Origin: Sinorhizobium meliloti 4H41
Lineage (GTDB): Bacteria; Pseudomonadota; Alphaproteobacteria; Rhizobiales; Rhizobiaceae
Reading direction: 5' to 3'
Assembly (NCBI RefSeq): GCF_000375585.1
Contig: NZ_AQWP01000005.1
Location: 1 to 64,000, forward strand
Length of the DNA stretch: 64,000 nt
The stretch's first letter is position 1. The number at the start of each line of letters is the position of its first letter. Of this stretch, positions 1-11,513 are shown in pieces. The translations under genes were made by a program, and so were the position numbers. The notes under the pieces are model-generated. The model made no database searches. It was not told the DNA's origin and worked only from the letters and a program-made list of their open reading frames with translations.

Positions 1-636
1 GAGCGCATGAAGGTGTTGCTCATGGTGTCGCGCTTCGGCCATTGCCTGAACGATCTTCTCTACCGCTGGAAGATCGGCGCCTTGCCGATCGACATCGTCG
101 GGGTCGTCTCCAACCACTTCGACTACCAGAAGGTGGTCGTCAACCACGACATCCCCTTCCACTGCATCAAGGTGACGAAGGAGAACAAGCCCAAGGCCGA
201 AGCCCAGCTGATGGACGTCGTCGAGCAGACCGGCGCCGAGCTGATCGTTCTTGCCCGCTACATGCAGGTGCTTTCCGATGCGCTCTGCAAGAAGATGTCG
301 GGGAAGATCATCAACATCCACCACTCCTTCCTGCCCTCGTTCAAGGGGGCGAACCCCTACAAGCAGGCCTATGAGCGCGGCGTGAAGCTGATCGGCGCGA
401 CGGCCCATTACGTCACCGCCGATCTCGACGAGGGACCGATCATCGAGCAGGATATCGCCCGCATCACCCATGCGCAGTCAGCCGAGGACTACGTCTCGAT
501 CGGCCGCGACGTCGAAAGCCAGGTGCTGGCCCGCGCCGTGCACGCCCATATCCACCACCGCTGCTTCATCAACGGCAACCGCGTCGTCGTCTTCCCGCCG
601 AGCCCGGGTTCCTACGCGTCGGAGCGGATGGGCTGA
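1..636 (+). CDS. purU: Formyltetrahydrofolate deformylase, C-terminal part (5' end outside window)
   Basis: PurU hydrolyses 10-formyl-tetrahydrofolate to formate and tetrahydrofolate in the cytoplasm, balancing one-carbon pools. The frame is open from base 1, so the N-terminal ACT domain lies upstream; the first ATG at 7 is internal to the protein. What remains is the formyltransferase-fold catalytic domain: MKVLLMVSRFGHCLNDLL at its start, the conserved IHHSFLPSFKGANPY loop near residue 103, and TADLDEGPIIEQD with the catalytic-region acidic residues. The family C-terminus (RVVVFPPSPG) is present, so the 3' end is intact. The gene is convergent with lpdV, 46 bp away, and no clear terminator hairpin is visible between them. 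Identity is secure; only the length is incomplete. Confidence 0.95.
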   Translation, partial: ERMKVLLMVSRFGHCLNDLLYRWKIGALPIDIVGVVSNHFDYQKVVVNHDIPFHCIKVTKENKPKAEAQLMDVVEQTGAELIVLARYMQVLSDALCKKMSGKIINIHHSFLPSFKGANPYKQAYERGVKLIGATAHYVTADLDEGPIIEQDIARITHAQSAEDYVSIGRDVESQVLARAVHAHIHHRCFINGNRVVVFPPSPGSYASERMG

Positions 637-682
637 GGCCTGGTCGCCGGGCTCCGCAAGGGGCCTGGGACGCCGGGTCCGC

Positions 683-2077
683 TCACATATGCAGAGCGTG
701 CCCGAGCGTCTTGAAGGCCGCCTCCTGGAAGGCTTCCGATTGCGTCGGATGCGCATGGATGGTACCGGCGATGTCCTCCAGCCGCGCGCCCATCTCGATC
801 GCCAGCGCAAAAGTCGCCGACAGTTCCGAAACGCCATGGCCGACAGCCTGAATGCCGAGGACCAGGTGATTGTCGGCGCGGGCGATGACCCGCACGAAGC
901 CGTCCTCGGACAGCGTCGTCATGGCGCGGCCGTTCGCCTGGAAGGGAAATTGGCCGATCTTGACGTCGATGCCGGCAGCGCGCGCCTCTTCCGGCGAGAG
1001 GCCGGAGGAGACGATTTCCGGGTCGGTGAAGCAGACCGCCGGAATGCAGCGCTTGTCCCAGCTGCGCTTATGACCGGCGACGATTTCCGCGACCATTTCG
1101 CCCTGTGCCATCGCCCGGTGCGCAAGCATCGGCTCTCCGGTCACATCGCCGATCGCATAGATGCCGCGCATCGAAGTGCGGCACTGGTCGTCGATGCGGA
1201 TGAACCTGCCCGATCGGTCCAGATCGATCTCTTCAAGCCCCCAGCCGTCGGTCACCGGCCGGCGGCCGACGGTGACGAGAACCTTCTCCGCCGGGACCTC
1301 GAAGGCGCGGCCGTTCTCCTCGACAAGCAGGCCCCGCCGGTCGGCGGAGAGCCGTTTGGCCTTGGTGCGGGTGAAGACCTCCACACCGAGTTCGCCGAGC
1401 CGCTTCATCACCGGCTTTGAGAGGTCGGCGTCGTATTGCGGCAGGATCCGGCCCAGCGCCTCGAGCACGGTGACCTTGGAGCCCAGCTTGGCGAAGGCGG
1501 TTCCGAGTTCGAGACCGATATAGCCGCCGCCGATCACCGCGAGCGTCTGCGGCACGTCCGTCAGCGCCAGAGCCTGGGTCGAGGAAATGACGCTTCCGCC
1601 GAAGGGAAGGTCGGGAAGCGCGACCGGCGCCGAACCGGTCGCGATAACGATCGCTTCCGCCCGAATGCGCTGAAGCCCGGTTTCCGTTTCCACATCCACC
1701 GTCTTGCCGTCGACGAAGCGTCCCTCGCCGATGACCGCCTTGACGCCCGCCTTCTTCAGGAGCCCCGTGACGCCGCCGTTCAGCCGTCCGACGATGCCGT
1801 CCTTCCAGGCGATCGTTCGCCGGAGGTCGATCGCCGGAGCACTCAACGAAAGGCCGAGCGGGTTCTTGCCCGAGGCAGCCGTGCGGAGCCTGTGATATTC
1901 GTCCGCCGCGTGGATCAGCGCCTTCGACGGAATGCAGCCGACATTCAGACAGGTGCCGCCAGCCTTCGCTTTCTCGACGATCACCGTGTTGACGCCGAGC
2001 TGGCCGGCGCGGATCGCCGCGACATAGCCGCCGGGTCCGGCGCCGAGAACCAGGAGCTTGCAGGAGATTTCCTTCAT
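683..2077 (-). CDS. lpdV: Dihydrolipoyl dehydrogenase (E3) of the branched-chain 2-oxoacid dehydrogenase complex
   Basis: This is the FAD/NAD-dependent E3 component that reoxidises the dihydrolipoyl group of the E2 subunit, reducing NAD+. The 464-residue protein has the N-terminal FAD motif GAGPGG at residues 12-17, the redox-active disulfide in GGTCLNVGCIPSK (C43 and C48), a second NAD-binding glycine motif IGGGYIGLE near residue 188, and the C-terminal catalytic HPTQSE (H443, E448). It is the last gene of bkdAa-bkdAb-bkdB-lpdV, starting 6 bp after the bkdB stop with an AAGGA ribosome site 9 bases before the ATG. The context makes it the E3 dedicated to branched-chain 2-oxoacids rather than pyruvate; its sequence alone would not decide that. 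Confidence 0.93.
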   Translation of the reverse strand: MKEISCKLLVLGAGPGGYVAAIRAGQLGVNTVIVEKAKAGGTCLNVGCIPSKALIHAADEYHRLRTAASGKNPLGLSLSAPAIDLRRTIAWKDGIVGRLNGGVTGLLKKAGVKAVIGEGRFVDGKTVDVETETGLQRIRAEAIVIATGSAPVALPDLPFGGSVISSTQALALTDVPQTLAVIGGGYIGLELGTAFAKLGSKVTVLEALGRILPQYDADLSKPVMKRLGELGVEVFTRTKAKRLSADRRGLLVEENGRAFEVPAEKVLVTVGRRPVTDGWGLEEIDLDRSGRFIRIDDQCRTSMRGIYAIGDVTGEPMLAHRAMAQGEMVAEIVAGHKRSWDKRCIPAVCFTDPEIVSSGLSPEEARAAGIDVKIGQFPFQANGRAMTTLSEDGFVRVIARADNHLVLGIQAVGHGVSELSATFALAIEMGARLEDIAGTIHAHPTQSEAFQEAAFKTLGHALHM

Positions 2078-2083
2078 GGATGC

Positions 2084-3364
2084 CTATCCTTCAACGAAAA
2101 TCAGCGCCGGCGTTTCGAGCAGCGTCTTCAGGCGCTGGACGAAGACCGCGGCATCCCAGCCGTCGATGACCCGGTGATCGAAGCTCGACGAGAGATTCAT
2201 GATTTTGCGCGGGACGAATTGCGCGCCGTCCCAGACGGGCCGGACGGCAATCTTGTTCACGCCGACGATCGCCACCTCCGGATGGTTGATGACCGGCGTC
2301 GTGGCGATTCCGCCGATGGCGCCGAGCGAGGAGATGGTGATGGTCGAGCCGGTAAGCTCGTCGCGCGTCGCCGTTCCGGTGCGGGCCGCCTCCGCCAGCC
2401 GGTTGAGCTCGGCCGCGCAGTCCCATATCCCGCGCGCCTCGGCATGGCGCACCACCGGAACGGTCAGCCCGGCGGGCGTCTGGGTGGCGATGCCGATATG
2501 GACGGCAGCGTGGCGGTGAATGACGCCGGCATGGTCGTCGAACGTGGCGTTGACGCCGGGCTGCTCGGCGACGGTCTTCGCCAGCGCGCGCATCAGGAAA
2601 GGCAGGATCGTGAGCTTGGCCTGCTCCGGCTTGCGGTCGCGGTTCATCGTCGCGCGCAGATCCTCGAGCGCCGTCATGTCCACCTCTTCCACATAGGTGA
2701 TGTGGGGGATGCGTGAGGTGGAGAGCGACATCTTTTCGGCGATCCGGCGTCTGAGGCCGGTCATCCTGACCTCCTCGACGGCGGTCTTGCGGACGAGCCC
2801 GGCCTGCGCCGGCAGCGGCCCGGCGCCACGGCTGATGAAGAGATCGAGATCCTCATGGGTGATCCGGCCGGCCGGCCCGGTGCCGGCCACCTGCCTGAGA
2901 TCGATGCCGCTCTCTCTGGCGCGCAGCCGCACTGCCGGGGAGGCGAGTGGCTTTGGCGAAAGATCCGTCGTTTCGCGCGGCGCCGGCGCGGTTCTCGGCG
3001 CAGGTTTTTCAGGCTGCGGCGGCGCCTTGGCCGCAGGCCGGGAGGAGACGGCGACGGGCTCGTCCAGCACGTTTTCGGCCAGCGCCTCCGGGACGCTGTC
3101 CGGGACAGCATCGCCCGCCTCGCCGGCGGTCTCGATCCTGACCAGCGGCGCCTTCACCGCGACCGTGTCGCCGACCTCCGCTCCGAGCCACAGGACCTTG
3201 CCGGTGACTGGCGAGGGGATTTCGACCGTGGCCTTGTCGGTCATGACGGCGGCGAGCACCATATCCTCGCGCACCGGATCGCCGGGCTTCACATGCCACT
3301 CGACGAGCTCGGCCTCCGCGACACCCTCGCCGACGTCCGGCATCTTGATGATGAATTCACCCAC
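2084..3364 (-). CDS. bkdB: Branched-chain 2-oxoacid dehydrogenase E2 (dihydrolipoyl acyltransferase)
   Basis: This is the core acyltransferase, which transfers isobutyryl, 2-methylbutyryl or isovaleryl groups from E1 through lipoate to CoA. I place the start at a GTG at 3364 (426 residues): the longer ATG frame overlaps bkdAb, whereas the GTG has GGAGG 9 bases upstream and directly opens the lipoyl domain (GEFIIKMPDVGEG). The lipoylated lysine is in VMTDKATVEIPS (K44). A Pro/Ala-rich linker follows, then an E1/E3-binding domain (SPAVRLRARESGIDL) near residue 145, then the catalytic domain ending in DHRVIDG (H397). It starts 4 bp after the bkdAb stop, so translation is probably coupled. Confidence 0.93.
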   Translation of the reverse strand: MGEFIIKMPDVGEGVAEAELVEWHVKPGDPVREDMVLAAVMTDKATVEIPSPVTGKVLWLGAEVGDTVAVKAPLVRIETAGEAGDAVPDSVPEALAENVLDEPVAVSSRPAAKAPPQPEKPAPRTAPAPRETTDLSPKPLASPAVRLRARESGIDLRQVAGTGPAGRITHEDLDLFISRGAGPLPAQAGLVRKTAVEEVRMTGLRRRIAEKMSLSTSRIPHITYVEEVDMTALEDLRATMNRDRKPEQAKLTILPFLMRALAKTVAEQPGVNATFDDHAGVIHRHAAVHIGIATQTPAGLTVPVVRHAEARGIWDCAAELNRLAEAARTGTATRDELTGSTITISSLGAIGGIATTPVINHPEVAIVGVNKIAVRPVWDGAQFVPRKIMNLSSSFDHRVIDGWDAAVFVQRLKTLLETPALIFVEG

Positions 3365-3368
3365 CCGG

Positions 3369-4382
3369 TCAGCCCTCCATCGCTTCGGCGAGCGCACGCC
3401 CGACGCGTGCCGGACCGGGGAAATAATCCCACTCCTGCGCGTGCGGATAGGGCGTGTCCCAACCCGTTACCCGTACGACCGGAGACTCGAGGTGATAGAA
3501 GCAATGTTCCTGAACGAGAGCGGCGAGCTCTGCACCGAATCCCGAGGTCAGCGTCGCCTCGTGCACGACCACGCACCGCCCGGTCTTCTTCGCGGATTGC
3601 ACGATCGTCTCGAGATCGAGCGGCAACAGACTGCGCAGATCGATCACTTCCGCGTCGATACCGGTCTCCTCGGCTGCCGCGAGCGCCACATGCACCATCG
3701 TACCATAGGCGATGACAGTCACGCCTGATCCCTTGCGGCGTATCTCGGCCTTGCCGATCGGGATCGCATAGTGGCCGTCCGGAACGTCGCCGAGCTCGTG
3801 CTTGGACCAAGCCGTGACCGGGCGTTCGTGGTGGCCGTCGAAGGGGCCGTTATAAAGCCGCTTCGGCTCCAGGAACATCACGGGATCCGGATCCTCGATC
3901 GCCGAGATGAGCAGACCTTTGGCGTCATAGGGATTCGACGGCACGACGACCTTCAGCCCGCAAACATGGGTGAAGAGCGCCTCCGGGCTCTGGCTGTGGG
4001 TCTGGCCGCCGAAGATGCCGCCGCCCGTCGGCATGCGCACGACGATCGGGCAGGTGAAGTCGCCGTTGGAGCGGTAGCGGATCCGCGCGGCCTCCTGCGT
4101 GAGCTGGTCGTAAGCGGGATACATGTAGTCGGCAAACTGAATCTCGACGCACGGTTTCAGCCCGTAGGCGGCCATGCCGATGGCCGTGCCGACGATACCG
4201 GACTCGCTGATCGGCGTATCGAAGCAGCGCGTCTTGCCGTATTTCGCCTGAAGCCCCTGGGTGCAGCGGAAAACGCCGCCGAAATAACCGACATCCTCCC
4301 CGAAGACGACGACATTTTCGTCGCGCGCCATCGAGACGTCCATGGCGCTGCGCACCGCTTCGATCATCGTCATTCTGGCCAT
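3369..4382 (-). CDS. bkdAb: Branched-chain 2-oxoacid dehydrogenase E1 beta subunit
   Basis: This is the beta half of the thiamine-diphosphate E1 heterotetramer that decarboxylates valine-, leucine- and isoleucine-derived 2-oxoacids. It is a 337-residue transketolase pyrimidine-binding plus C-terminal domain protein opening with MARMTMIEAVRSAMD. VVVFGEDVGYFGGVF near residue 23 and FADYMYPAYDQL near residue 84 are typical of the 2-oxoisovalerate beta family. The start at 4382 is preferred over the ATG at 4481 because the latter lies inside bkdAa; here the ATG follows the bkdAa TGA by one base. Close homologues of pyruvate dehydrogenase beta exist, but the operon with a BkdA-type alpha subunit favours the branched-chain assignment. 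Confidence 0.93.
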   Translation of the reverse strand: MARMTMIEAVRSAMDVSMARDENVVVFGEDVGYFGGVFRCTQGLQAKYGKTRCFDTPISESGIVGTAIGMAAYGLKPCVEIQFADYMYPAYDQLTQEAARIRYRSNGDFTCPIVVRMPTGGGIFGGQTHSQSPEALFTHVCGLKVVVPSNPYDAKGLLISAIEDPDPVMFLEPKRLYNGPFDGHHERPVTAWSKHELGDVPDGHYAIPIGKAEIRRKGSGVTVIAYGTMVHVALAAAEETGIDAEVIDLRSLLPLDLETIVQSAKKTGRCVVVHEATLTSGFGAELAALVQEHCFYHLESPVVRVTGWDTPYPHAQEWDYFPGPARVGRALAEAMEG

Positions 4383-4383
4383 G

Positions 4384-7279
<2,896 letters not shown>

Positions 7280-7447
7280 CTCTTGGGTTTGTTCAGTTAT
7301 GTCTATCGCTGCATCCAATGTCGGCTTCGATCAAGCCTGCTTGGCCGGTTTCGGGCGGCGATGCACAGTTCCCGTGCCCGAAGTTCCCGCATCGTCTTTG
7401 AGCGGTCGCGCCTTCCCGTCTCCTGCGCCAGGCTTTATGTTCGCTCC

Positions 7448-7843
7448 ATGCACGATACCGAAGCCGACCCCCGCCCGATCCTCCGCATCGACTTGCCGCC
7501 GAACAGCCGTCTCGGGCGCGGCAAGATCATGCTTCTGGAACACATCCGCGAGACCGGCTCCATTTCCGCTGCCGGGCGGGCCATGGATATGTCTTACCGC
7601 CGTGCCTGGCTGCTGGTCGACGCCTTGAACCGCATGTTCAAGGAGCCGGCGGTGGACTCGCAGCGCGGCGGCAAGCAGGGCGGCGGCGCCGTCGTCACCG
7701 CTTTCGGCGAGATGCTGATCGAGCGCTTCCGGGCGATGGAGGCCAAGGCGCAGGCCGCGATCGCGGACGATCTCGATTGGCTCGACGCCATGCGCGACTG
7801 CAACGGTGCTCCGCAAGAGGAGCCAACCGGAAAGCCGCTCTAA
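7448..7843 (+). CDS. ModE-type winged-helix regulator lacking molybdate-binding domain
   Basis: This 131-residue DNA-binding protein resembles the N-terminal domain of the molybdate repressor ModE. GRGKIMLLEHIRETGSISAA, MDMSYRRAWLLVDALN and RGGKQGGGAVVTAFG are the hallmark helix-turn-helix and wing segments. The TOBE (molybdopterin-binding) domains that follow in the 262-residue E. coli ModE are absent; the frame ends cleanly about 25 residues after the helical dimerisation segment. It is convergent with modC (12 bp between stops), which supports a role in controlling modABC. Whether it senses molybdate itself is doubtful. The start ATG follows directly on a weak ribosome site, so the N-terminus could differ by a few codons. 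Confidence 0.82.
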   Translation: MHDTEADPRPILRIDLPPNSRLGRGKIMLLEHIRETGSISAAGRAMDMSYRRAWLLVDALNRMFKEPAVDSQRGGKQGGGAVVTAFGEMLIERFRAMEAKAQAAIADDLDWLDAMRDCNGAPQEEPTGKPL

Positions 7844-7855
7844 CCATTCGCTTCT

Positions 7856-8929
7856 CTAATGATCGAGCGCGACGGTCTTGATGATGACGTGCACCTGCTT
7901 TCCCGGGCCAAGCGCGAGCGCATCGCGGGAGACGGTCGTCACGCGCGCGGCGATGACGTTGCCGCCGCAATCCACGCGCATGTCGACGCTTCCTTGCCGC
8001 GGCGACGAGACGCCGACGATCGTTCCCGGAAGCACGTTCAGGGCGCTGATGCCTTCCGGGCGACGGGTCGCCAGCATGACGTCGCGCGCGGCAATGTAGA
8101 GGCGTAGACTTTGCCCGGCCTCGGCGACGAGATGCGGCACGCGGATCAGGCAGTCTCCGGCGCGCACCACGGTCAGTTCGTGGCCTTCGTCATGACTGTC
8201 GACGATGCCCTCGATCAACGCGCCCGCTTGCCGCCGGTCGGCGGCGGATGTCGGAAACGGCTCGTTCAGAACGGCCGCCGTTTTGCCGAAGGCCTTGACC
8301 CGGCCGTTTTCCATGACGACGACGCGCTCCGCCAGCCGCGCCACTTCAGCCACCGAATGACTGACATAGACGATCGGAATCCGCGTCTCGTCGCGCAGCC
8401 GCTCCAGATAGGGCAGGATTTCGGCCTTTCTGGCGTCGTCGAGCGCGGCGAGCGGCTCGTCCATCAGGAGCAGGCGGGGGGAAGCGAGCAGCGCCCGGCC
8501 GATGGCGACGCGCTGCCGCTCGCCGCCCGAGAGCGTCGAGGGCATCCGATCGAGCAGATGTTCGATGCCGAGCATTTCGACGATCCTGCCGAATTCAGGC
8601 CCCGATCGGGCCGCGCCTGCGAACCAACGGCCATAGGCGAGATTTCTGCGGACGCTGAAATGCGGAAAGAGGCGGGCTTCCTGGAACACATAGGCAAAGC
8701 GGCGGCGGTGGACGGGGGTGAAAAGCCGGCGCTCGCTGTCGGCGATCGTGTCGCCGTCGAGCACGACGCGGCCCTGATCGGGCCGGAGGAGGCCGGCGAT
8801 GATGTTGACGAGCGAGGTCTTGCCGGAGCCGGAGCGGCCGAAAAGGGCGGTCACGCCGCCCTCCGAGCCGAAGGCGGCGTCGATCGCGAAGGAGCCGAGA
8901 CGAAGGCGCGCTTCGACCTCGAGCCTCAT
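7856..8929 (-). CDS. modC: Molybdate ABC transporter ATP-binding protein
   Basis: This is the cytoplasmic ATPase energising high-affinity molybdate uptake. The 357 residues include Walker [10 protein letters not shown] (31-39), the ABC signature [16 protein letters not shown], Walker [14 protein letters not shown], and the switch histidine in YVSHS. The C-terminal part (from about residue 290: [19 protein letters not shown]) is a TOBE molybdate-binding domain, as expected for ModC. The ATG at 8929 overlaps the modB stop in an ATGA arrangement, so modB and modC are translationally coupled. It is the last gene of modABC. Confidence 0.95.
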   Translation of the reverse strand: MRLEVEARLRLGSFAIDAAFGSEGGVTALFGRSGSGKTSLVNIIAGLLRPDQGRVVLDGDTIADSERRLFTPVHRRRFAYVFQEARLFPHFSVRRNLAYGRWFAGAARSGPEFGRIVEMLGIEHLLDRMPSTLSGGERQRVAIGRALLASPRLLLMDEPLAALDDARKAEILPYLERLRDETRIPIVYVSHSVAEVARLAERVVVMENGRVKAFGKTAAVLNEPFPTSAADRRQAGALIEGIVDSHDEGHELTVVRAGDCLIRVPHLVAEAGQSLRLYIAARDVMLATRRPEGISALNVLPGTIVGVSSPRQGSVDMRVDCGGNVIAARVTTVSRDALALGPGKQVHVIIKTVALDH

Positions 8930-9627
8930 GCCGCCACCGTCCGCCGCGCCGCGGCTGAAGCCATGGCTTCCGAAAGCATCAGGGCCGCCATCGAAATAAC
9001 GACGGAGATCGCGGCAAGGCGCATCGCGCCGGCGTCGCCGCCCGGCACCTGTGTGAAGGTATAGATCGCGGCGGAAAGCGTCTGGGTCTCGCCGGGGATA
9101 TTGGAAACGAAGGTGATGGTCGCGCCGAACTCGCCCATGGCCTTGGCAAAGGAGAGGACCATGCCGGCGAGAATGCCGGGAAGGATCAGGGGCAATGTGA
9201 CCGTCAGGAAGATCCAGGCGGGGCTAGCGCCAAGGGTTCCCGCCGCTTCTTCGAGCTTGCGGTCGACTGCTTCGATAGACAGCCGGATGCTGCGGACCAT
9301 CAATGGAAAGCCCATCACCGCGCAGGCGAGTGCCGCTCCCGTCCAGCGAAACGAAAAGACCAGCCCGAAATTCTCAGCGAGAAATGCACCGATCGGGCCG
9401 CGCCGGCCGAAAAGGAGCAGCAGAGCGAAGCCCGTGACGACCGGCGGAAGGATCAGCGGCATATGGACGAGGCCGTTCAGGAGCGACTTGCCCCAGAAGC
9501 GGCCGCGCGCAAGTATCATCGAGACAAGGAGCGCCGGCGGCAAGCTCGCAAGCATCGCAACGGTGGCGACCCGCAGGCTCAGGCGGACGGCCGTCCACTC
9601 CGCGTCGCTCAATGCCATCCAGTCCAA
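8926..9627 (-). CDS. modB: Molybdate ABC transporter permease
   Basis: This is the inner-membrane permease subunit. It contains about five hydrophobic segments and the EAA loop that contacts ModC ([21 protein letters not shown]). I choose a TTG start at 9627, giving [16 protein letters not shown] after the initiator, because GGGAG lies 7 bases upstream. The ATG at 9618 is too far from that site (16 bases), and the longer ATG frame at 9675 would begin with a hydrophilic non-conserved stretch. Its end overlaps modC by 4 bp, and modA ends 51 bp upstream of the chosen start. Confidence 0.93.
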   Translation of the reverse strand: MDWMALSDAEWTAVRLSLRVATVAMLASLPPALLVSMILARGRFWGKSLLNGLVHMPLILPPVVTGFALLLLFGRRGPIGAFLAENFGLVFSFRWTGAALACAVMGFPLMVRSIRLSIEAVDRKLEEAAGTLGASPAWIFLTVTLPLILPGILAGMVLSFAKAMGEFGATITFVSNIPGETQTLSAAIYTFTQVPGGDAGAMRLAAISVVISMAALMLSEAMASAAARRTVAA

Positions 9628-9678
9628 GCTCGTACTCCCGTTCCTGATGCGCCGTGTCGTGCAATCATTCGGCAAGTT

Positions 9679-10464
9679 CTATTCCAGAACGGTGAAGCCC
9701 TCGGCCTGGAAAAGCGCCGCCGCCTTCGGCGAGCGGACGAATTCGAGGTAGGCGGCGGCATCGGCGTTCCTGCTGTCCGCGGTGATCGCGATCGGGTAGA
9801 TAATTGGGGGGTGGCTGTCCTCGGGGAAGGTGCCGACCACTTTCACATTGGCGTCCGCTGCAGCGTCGGTTCGGTAGACGATGCCGTAGGGCGCCTCGCC
9901 ACGTGACACGAGGAGGAGGGCGGCGCGCGCGCTTTCGGCGCCGGCGACCTTTCCGGCAACGTTCGGCCACAGCCCGAGCTTTTCCAGCGCGGCCTTGCCA
10001 TACTTGCCAGCAGGGACGGATTCCACGGCTCCCATGGCCAATCGTCCGTCGCCGAGAAGACCGGCAAGGTCGAGACCCGGCTCGATCTCGACAGCCCGGG
10101 CATCCGACTTGCCGGAGACGAGGACGATACGATTGCCGAGCAGGTTGGAGCGCGTGCCGGCCTTGATCAGCTTCTTGTCTGCGAGGTAATCCATCCAGGC
10201 GAGGTCGGCCGAGATGAACACATCGGCGGGCGCGCCCTGTTCGATCTGTTTCGCCAGCGCCGAACTCGCCGCATAGGAAACGGTGGCTTCCTTGCCGGTC
10301 TGCTTGAGCCATTCGCCGTTGATCGCATCGAGCGCATTCTTGAGACTCGCCGCGGCGAACACGGTGACCTTCTCCGCCGCCTGAGCCGGTGCAAAGGTCG
10401 TTCCCGCCAGTACCACGCCGAGCACCAGTGACACGCCCTTGAGCCAATCTCTTCTCGTTGTCAC
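9679..10464 (-). CDS. modA: Molybdate-binding periplasmic protein
   Basis: This is the solute-binding component of the molybdate transporter, exported by a Sec-type signal peptide: TTRRDWLKGVSLVLGVVLAG, then a likely cleavage after APAQAA. Mature-region motifs include FAAASLKNALDAI, SSALAKQIEQGAPADVFISA and AMGAVESVPAGKYGK, all typical of ModA. The start is taken as GTG at 10464 because GGGAG sits 8 bases upstream and the signal peptide follows immediately; the ATG-started frame from 10545 runs through the putative promoter. The twin arginine near the start (RRDWLKG) could also be read as a weak Tat signal. It is the first gene of the modABC operon. Confidence 0.95.
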   Translation of the reverse strand: MTTRRDWLKGVSLVLGVVLAGTTFAPAQAAEKVTVFAAASLKNALDAINGEWLKQTGKEATVSYAASSALAKQIEQGAPADVFISADLAWMDYLADKKLIKAGTRSNLLGNRIVLVSGKSDARAVEIEPGLDLAGLLGDGRLAMGAVESVPAGKYGKAALEKLGLWPNVAGKVAGAESARAALLLVSRGEAPYGIVYRTDAAADANVKVVGTFPEDSHPPIIYPIAITADSRNADAAAYLEFVRSPKAAALFQAEGFTVLE

Positions 10465-10481
10465 ACCCAAGTCTCCCGGTT

Positions 10482-10545
10482 CGTGATATTTCCCAAGATA
10501 TAGCGCTCCGGTATTTTGGTTACCGCTATATTCGTGGAAATACAA
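10482..10545. promoter_or_regulatory. Candidate molybdate-responsive (ModE-type) operator region upstream of modA
   Basis: Two identical inverted half-sites, ATATAGCG (10498-10505) and CGCTATAT (10524-10531), lie 17-70 bp upstream of the modA start. A nested CGGTA/TACCG pair lies between them. Each octamer also pairs outward with a degenerate partner: CGTGATAT (10482-10489) on one side and AAATACAA (10538-10545) on the other. Read that way, the region resembles two adjacent molybdate boxes of the CGnTATAT-N6-ATATAnCG type known from alphaproteobacteria. Spacing is 8 rather than 6 in the first, so the assignment is inference. Confidence 0.5.
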
Positions 10546-10666
10546 TGCGGCCGTTGCGCTGTAGTCAAAATCGGTGAACCGATGGGGTGGAGACGACGCG
10601 AGCGCTTGCGATAGGCGCTCATGCGTCTAAATTCCCGAACGAGACCCAAGGAGGTGGACGATCCAC

Positions 10667-11392
10667 ATGGACGCGACGATCAGGCTGGAAGAAAGCTGGA
10701 AAGCCGTTCTGGGCGGGGAATTCCGCCACGGTTACATGGCCGAGCTCAAGCGGTTCCTGCTGGAGGAAAAGCAGCAGGGTCGGCAGATTTTTCCGAGGGG
10801 CGTCGAATATTTCCGTGCGCTCGATCTGACCCCGCTCGACAGGGTACGCGTCGTCATCCTCGGCCAGGACCCCTATCATGGCGACGGGCAGGCGCATGGG
10901 CTCTGCTTCAGCGTTCGTCCGGGCGTGCGCACGCCGCCCTCTCTCGTCAACATCTACAAGGAATTGCAGGAAGACCTCGGCATTCCGCCGGCGCGCCACG
11001 GCTTCCTCGAAAGCTGGGCGCGCCAGGGCGTGCTGCTTCTGAACAGCGTGCTGACCGTCGAACGCGGCCGCGCGGCTTCGCATCAGGGCAAGGGCTGGGA
11101 GCGCTTCACCGACGCCGTAATCCGGGCGGTCAACGAGCAGGCGCAGCCTGTCGTCTTCATGCTCTGGGGCTCTTACGCACAACGCAAGGCCGCTTTTGTC
11201 GATCGTTCGCGTCATCTCGTGCTCACCGCACCGCATCCGTCACCCTTATCGGCCCATGCGGGGTTCTTCGGCTGCCGGCATTTCTCCAAGGCGAATGCGT
11301 TTTTGACGTCCAAGGGGCTGGATCCGATCGATTGGCGGTTGCCGGAAGATCCCCCTTTGGCCGTCGAGCGGCAGCTGGCGCCGAACTGCTGA
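10667..11392 (+). CDS. ung: Uracil-DNA glycosylase, family 1
   Basis: Ung removes uracil from DNA to start base-excision repair. The 241-residue protein has the water-activating loop GQDPYH at residues 66-71 (D68), the uracil-recognition segment [25 protein letters not shown], and the Leu-loop HPSPLS (H190) followed by GFFGC. Length and motif order are those of family 1. An AAGGAGG ribosome site lies 12 bases before the ATG. It is a single gene, divergent from modA and upstream of the cob cluster with 121 bp between. Confidence 0.96.
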   Translation: MDATIRLEESWKAVLGGEFRHGYMAELKRFLLEEKQQGRQIFPRGVEYFRALDLTPLDRVRVVILGQDPYHGDGQAHGLCFSVRPGVRTPPSLVNIYKELQEDLGIPPARHGFLESWARQGVLLLNSVLTVERGRAASHQGKGWERFTDAVIRAVNEQAQPVVFMLWGSYAQRKAAFVDRSRHLVLTAPHPSPLSAHAGFFGCRHFSKANAFLTSKGLDPIDWRLPEDPPLAVERQLAPNC

Positions 11393-11513
11393 CGCGGCCG
11401 TAGCGTTTGCCGTCGCGAATGGGCCTTGCACCCGCCGCGGCGATCCGTCAAACACTGGCCCGACATGCGGGCGGGACTGGCCCGATTATGCGGGTGGCGC
11501 AATGGGAGACGGC

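Noticed and set aside
11393-11513. Possible cobalamin riboswitch before cobF
   Set aside because: No B12-box-like GCCACTG element or conserved stem could be found, and the gap is too short for a complete aptamer.
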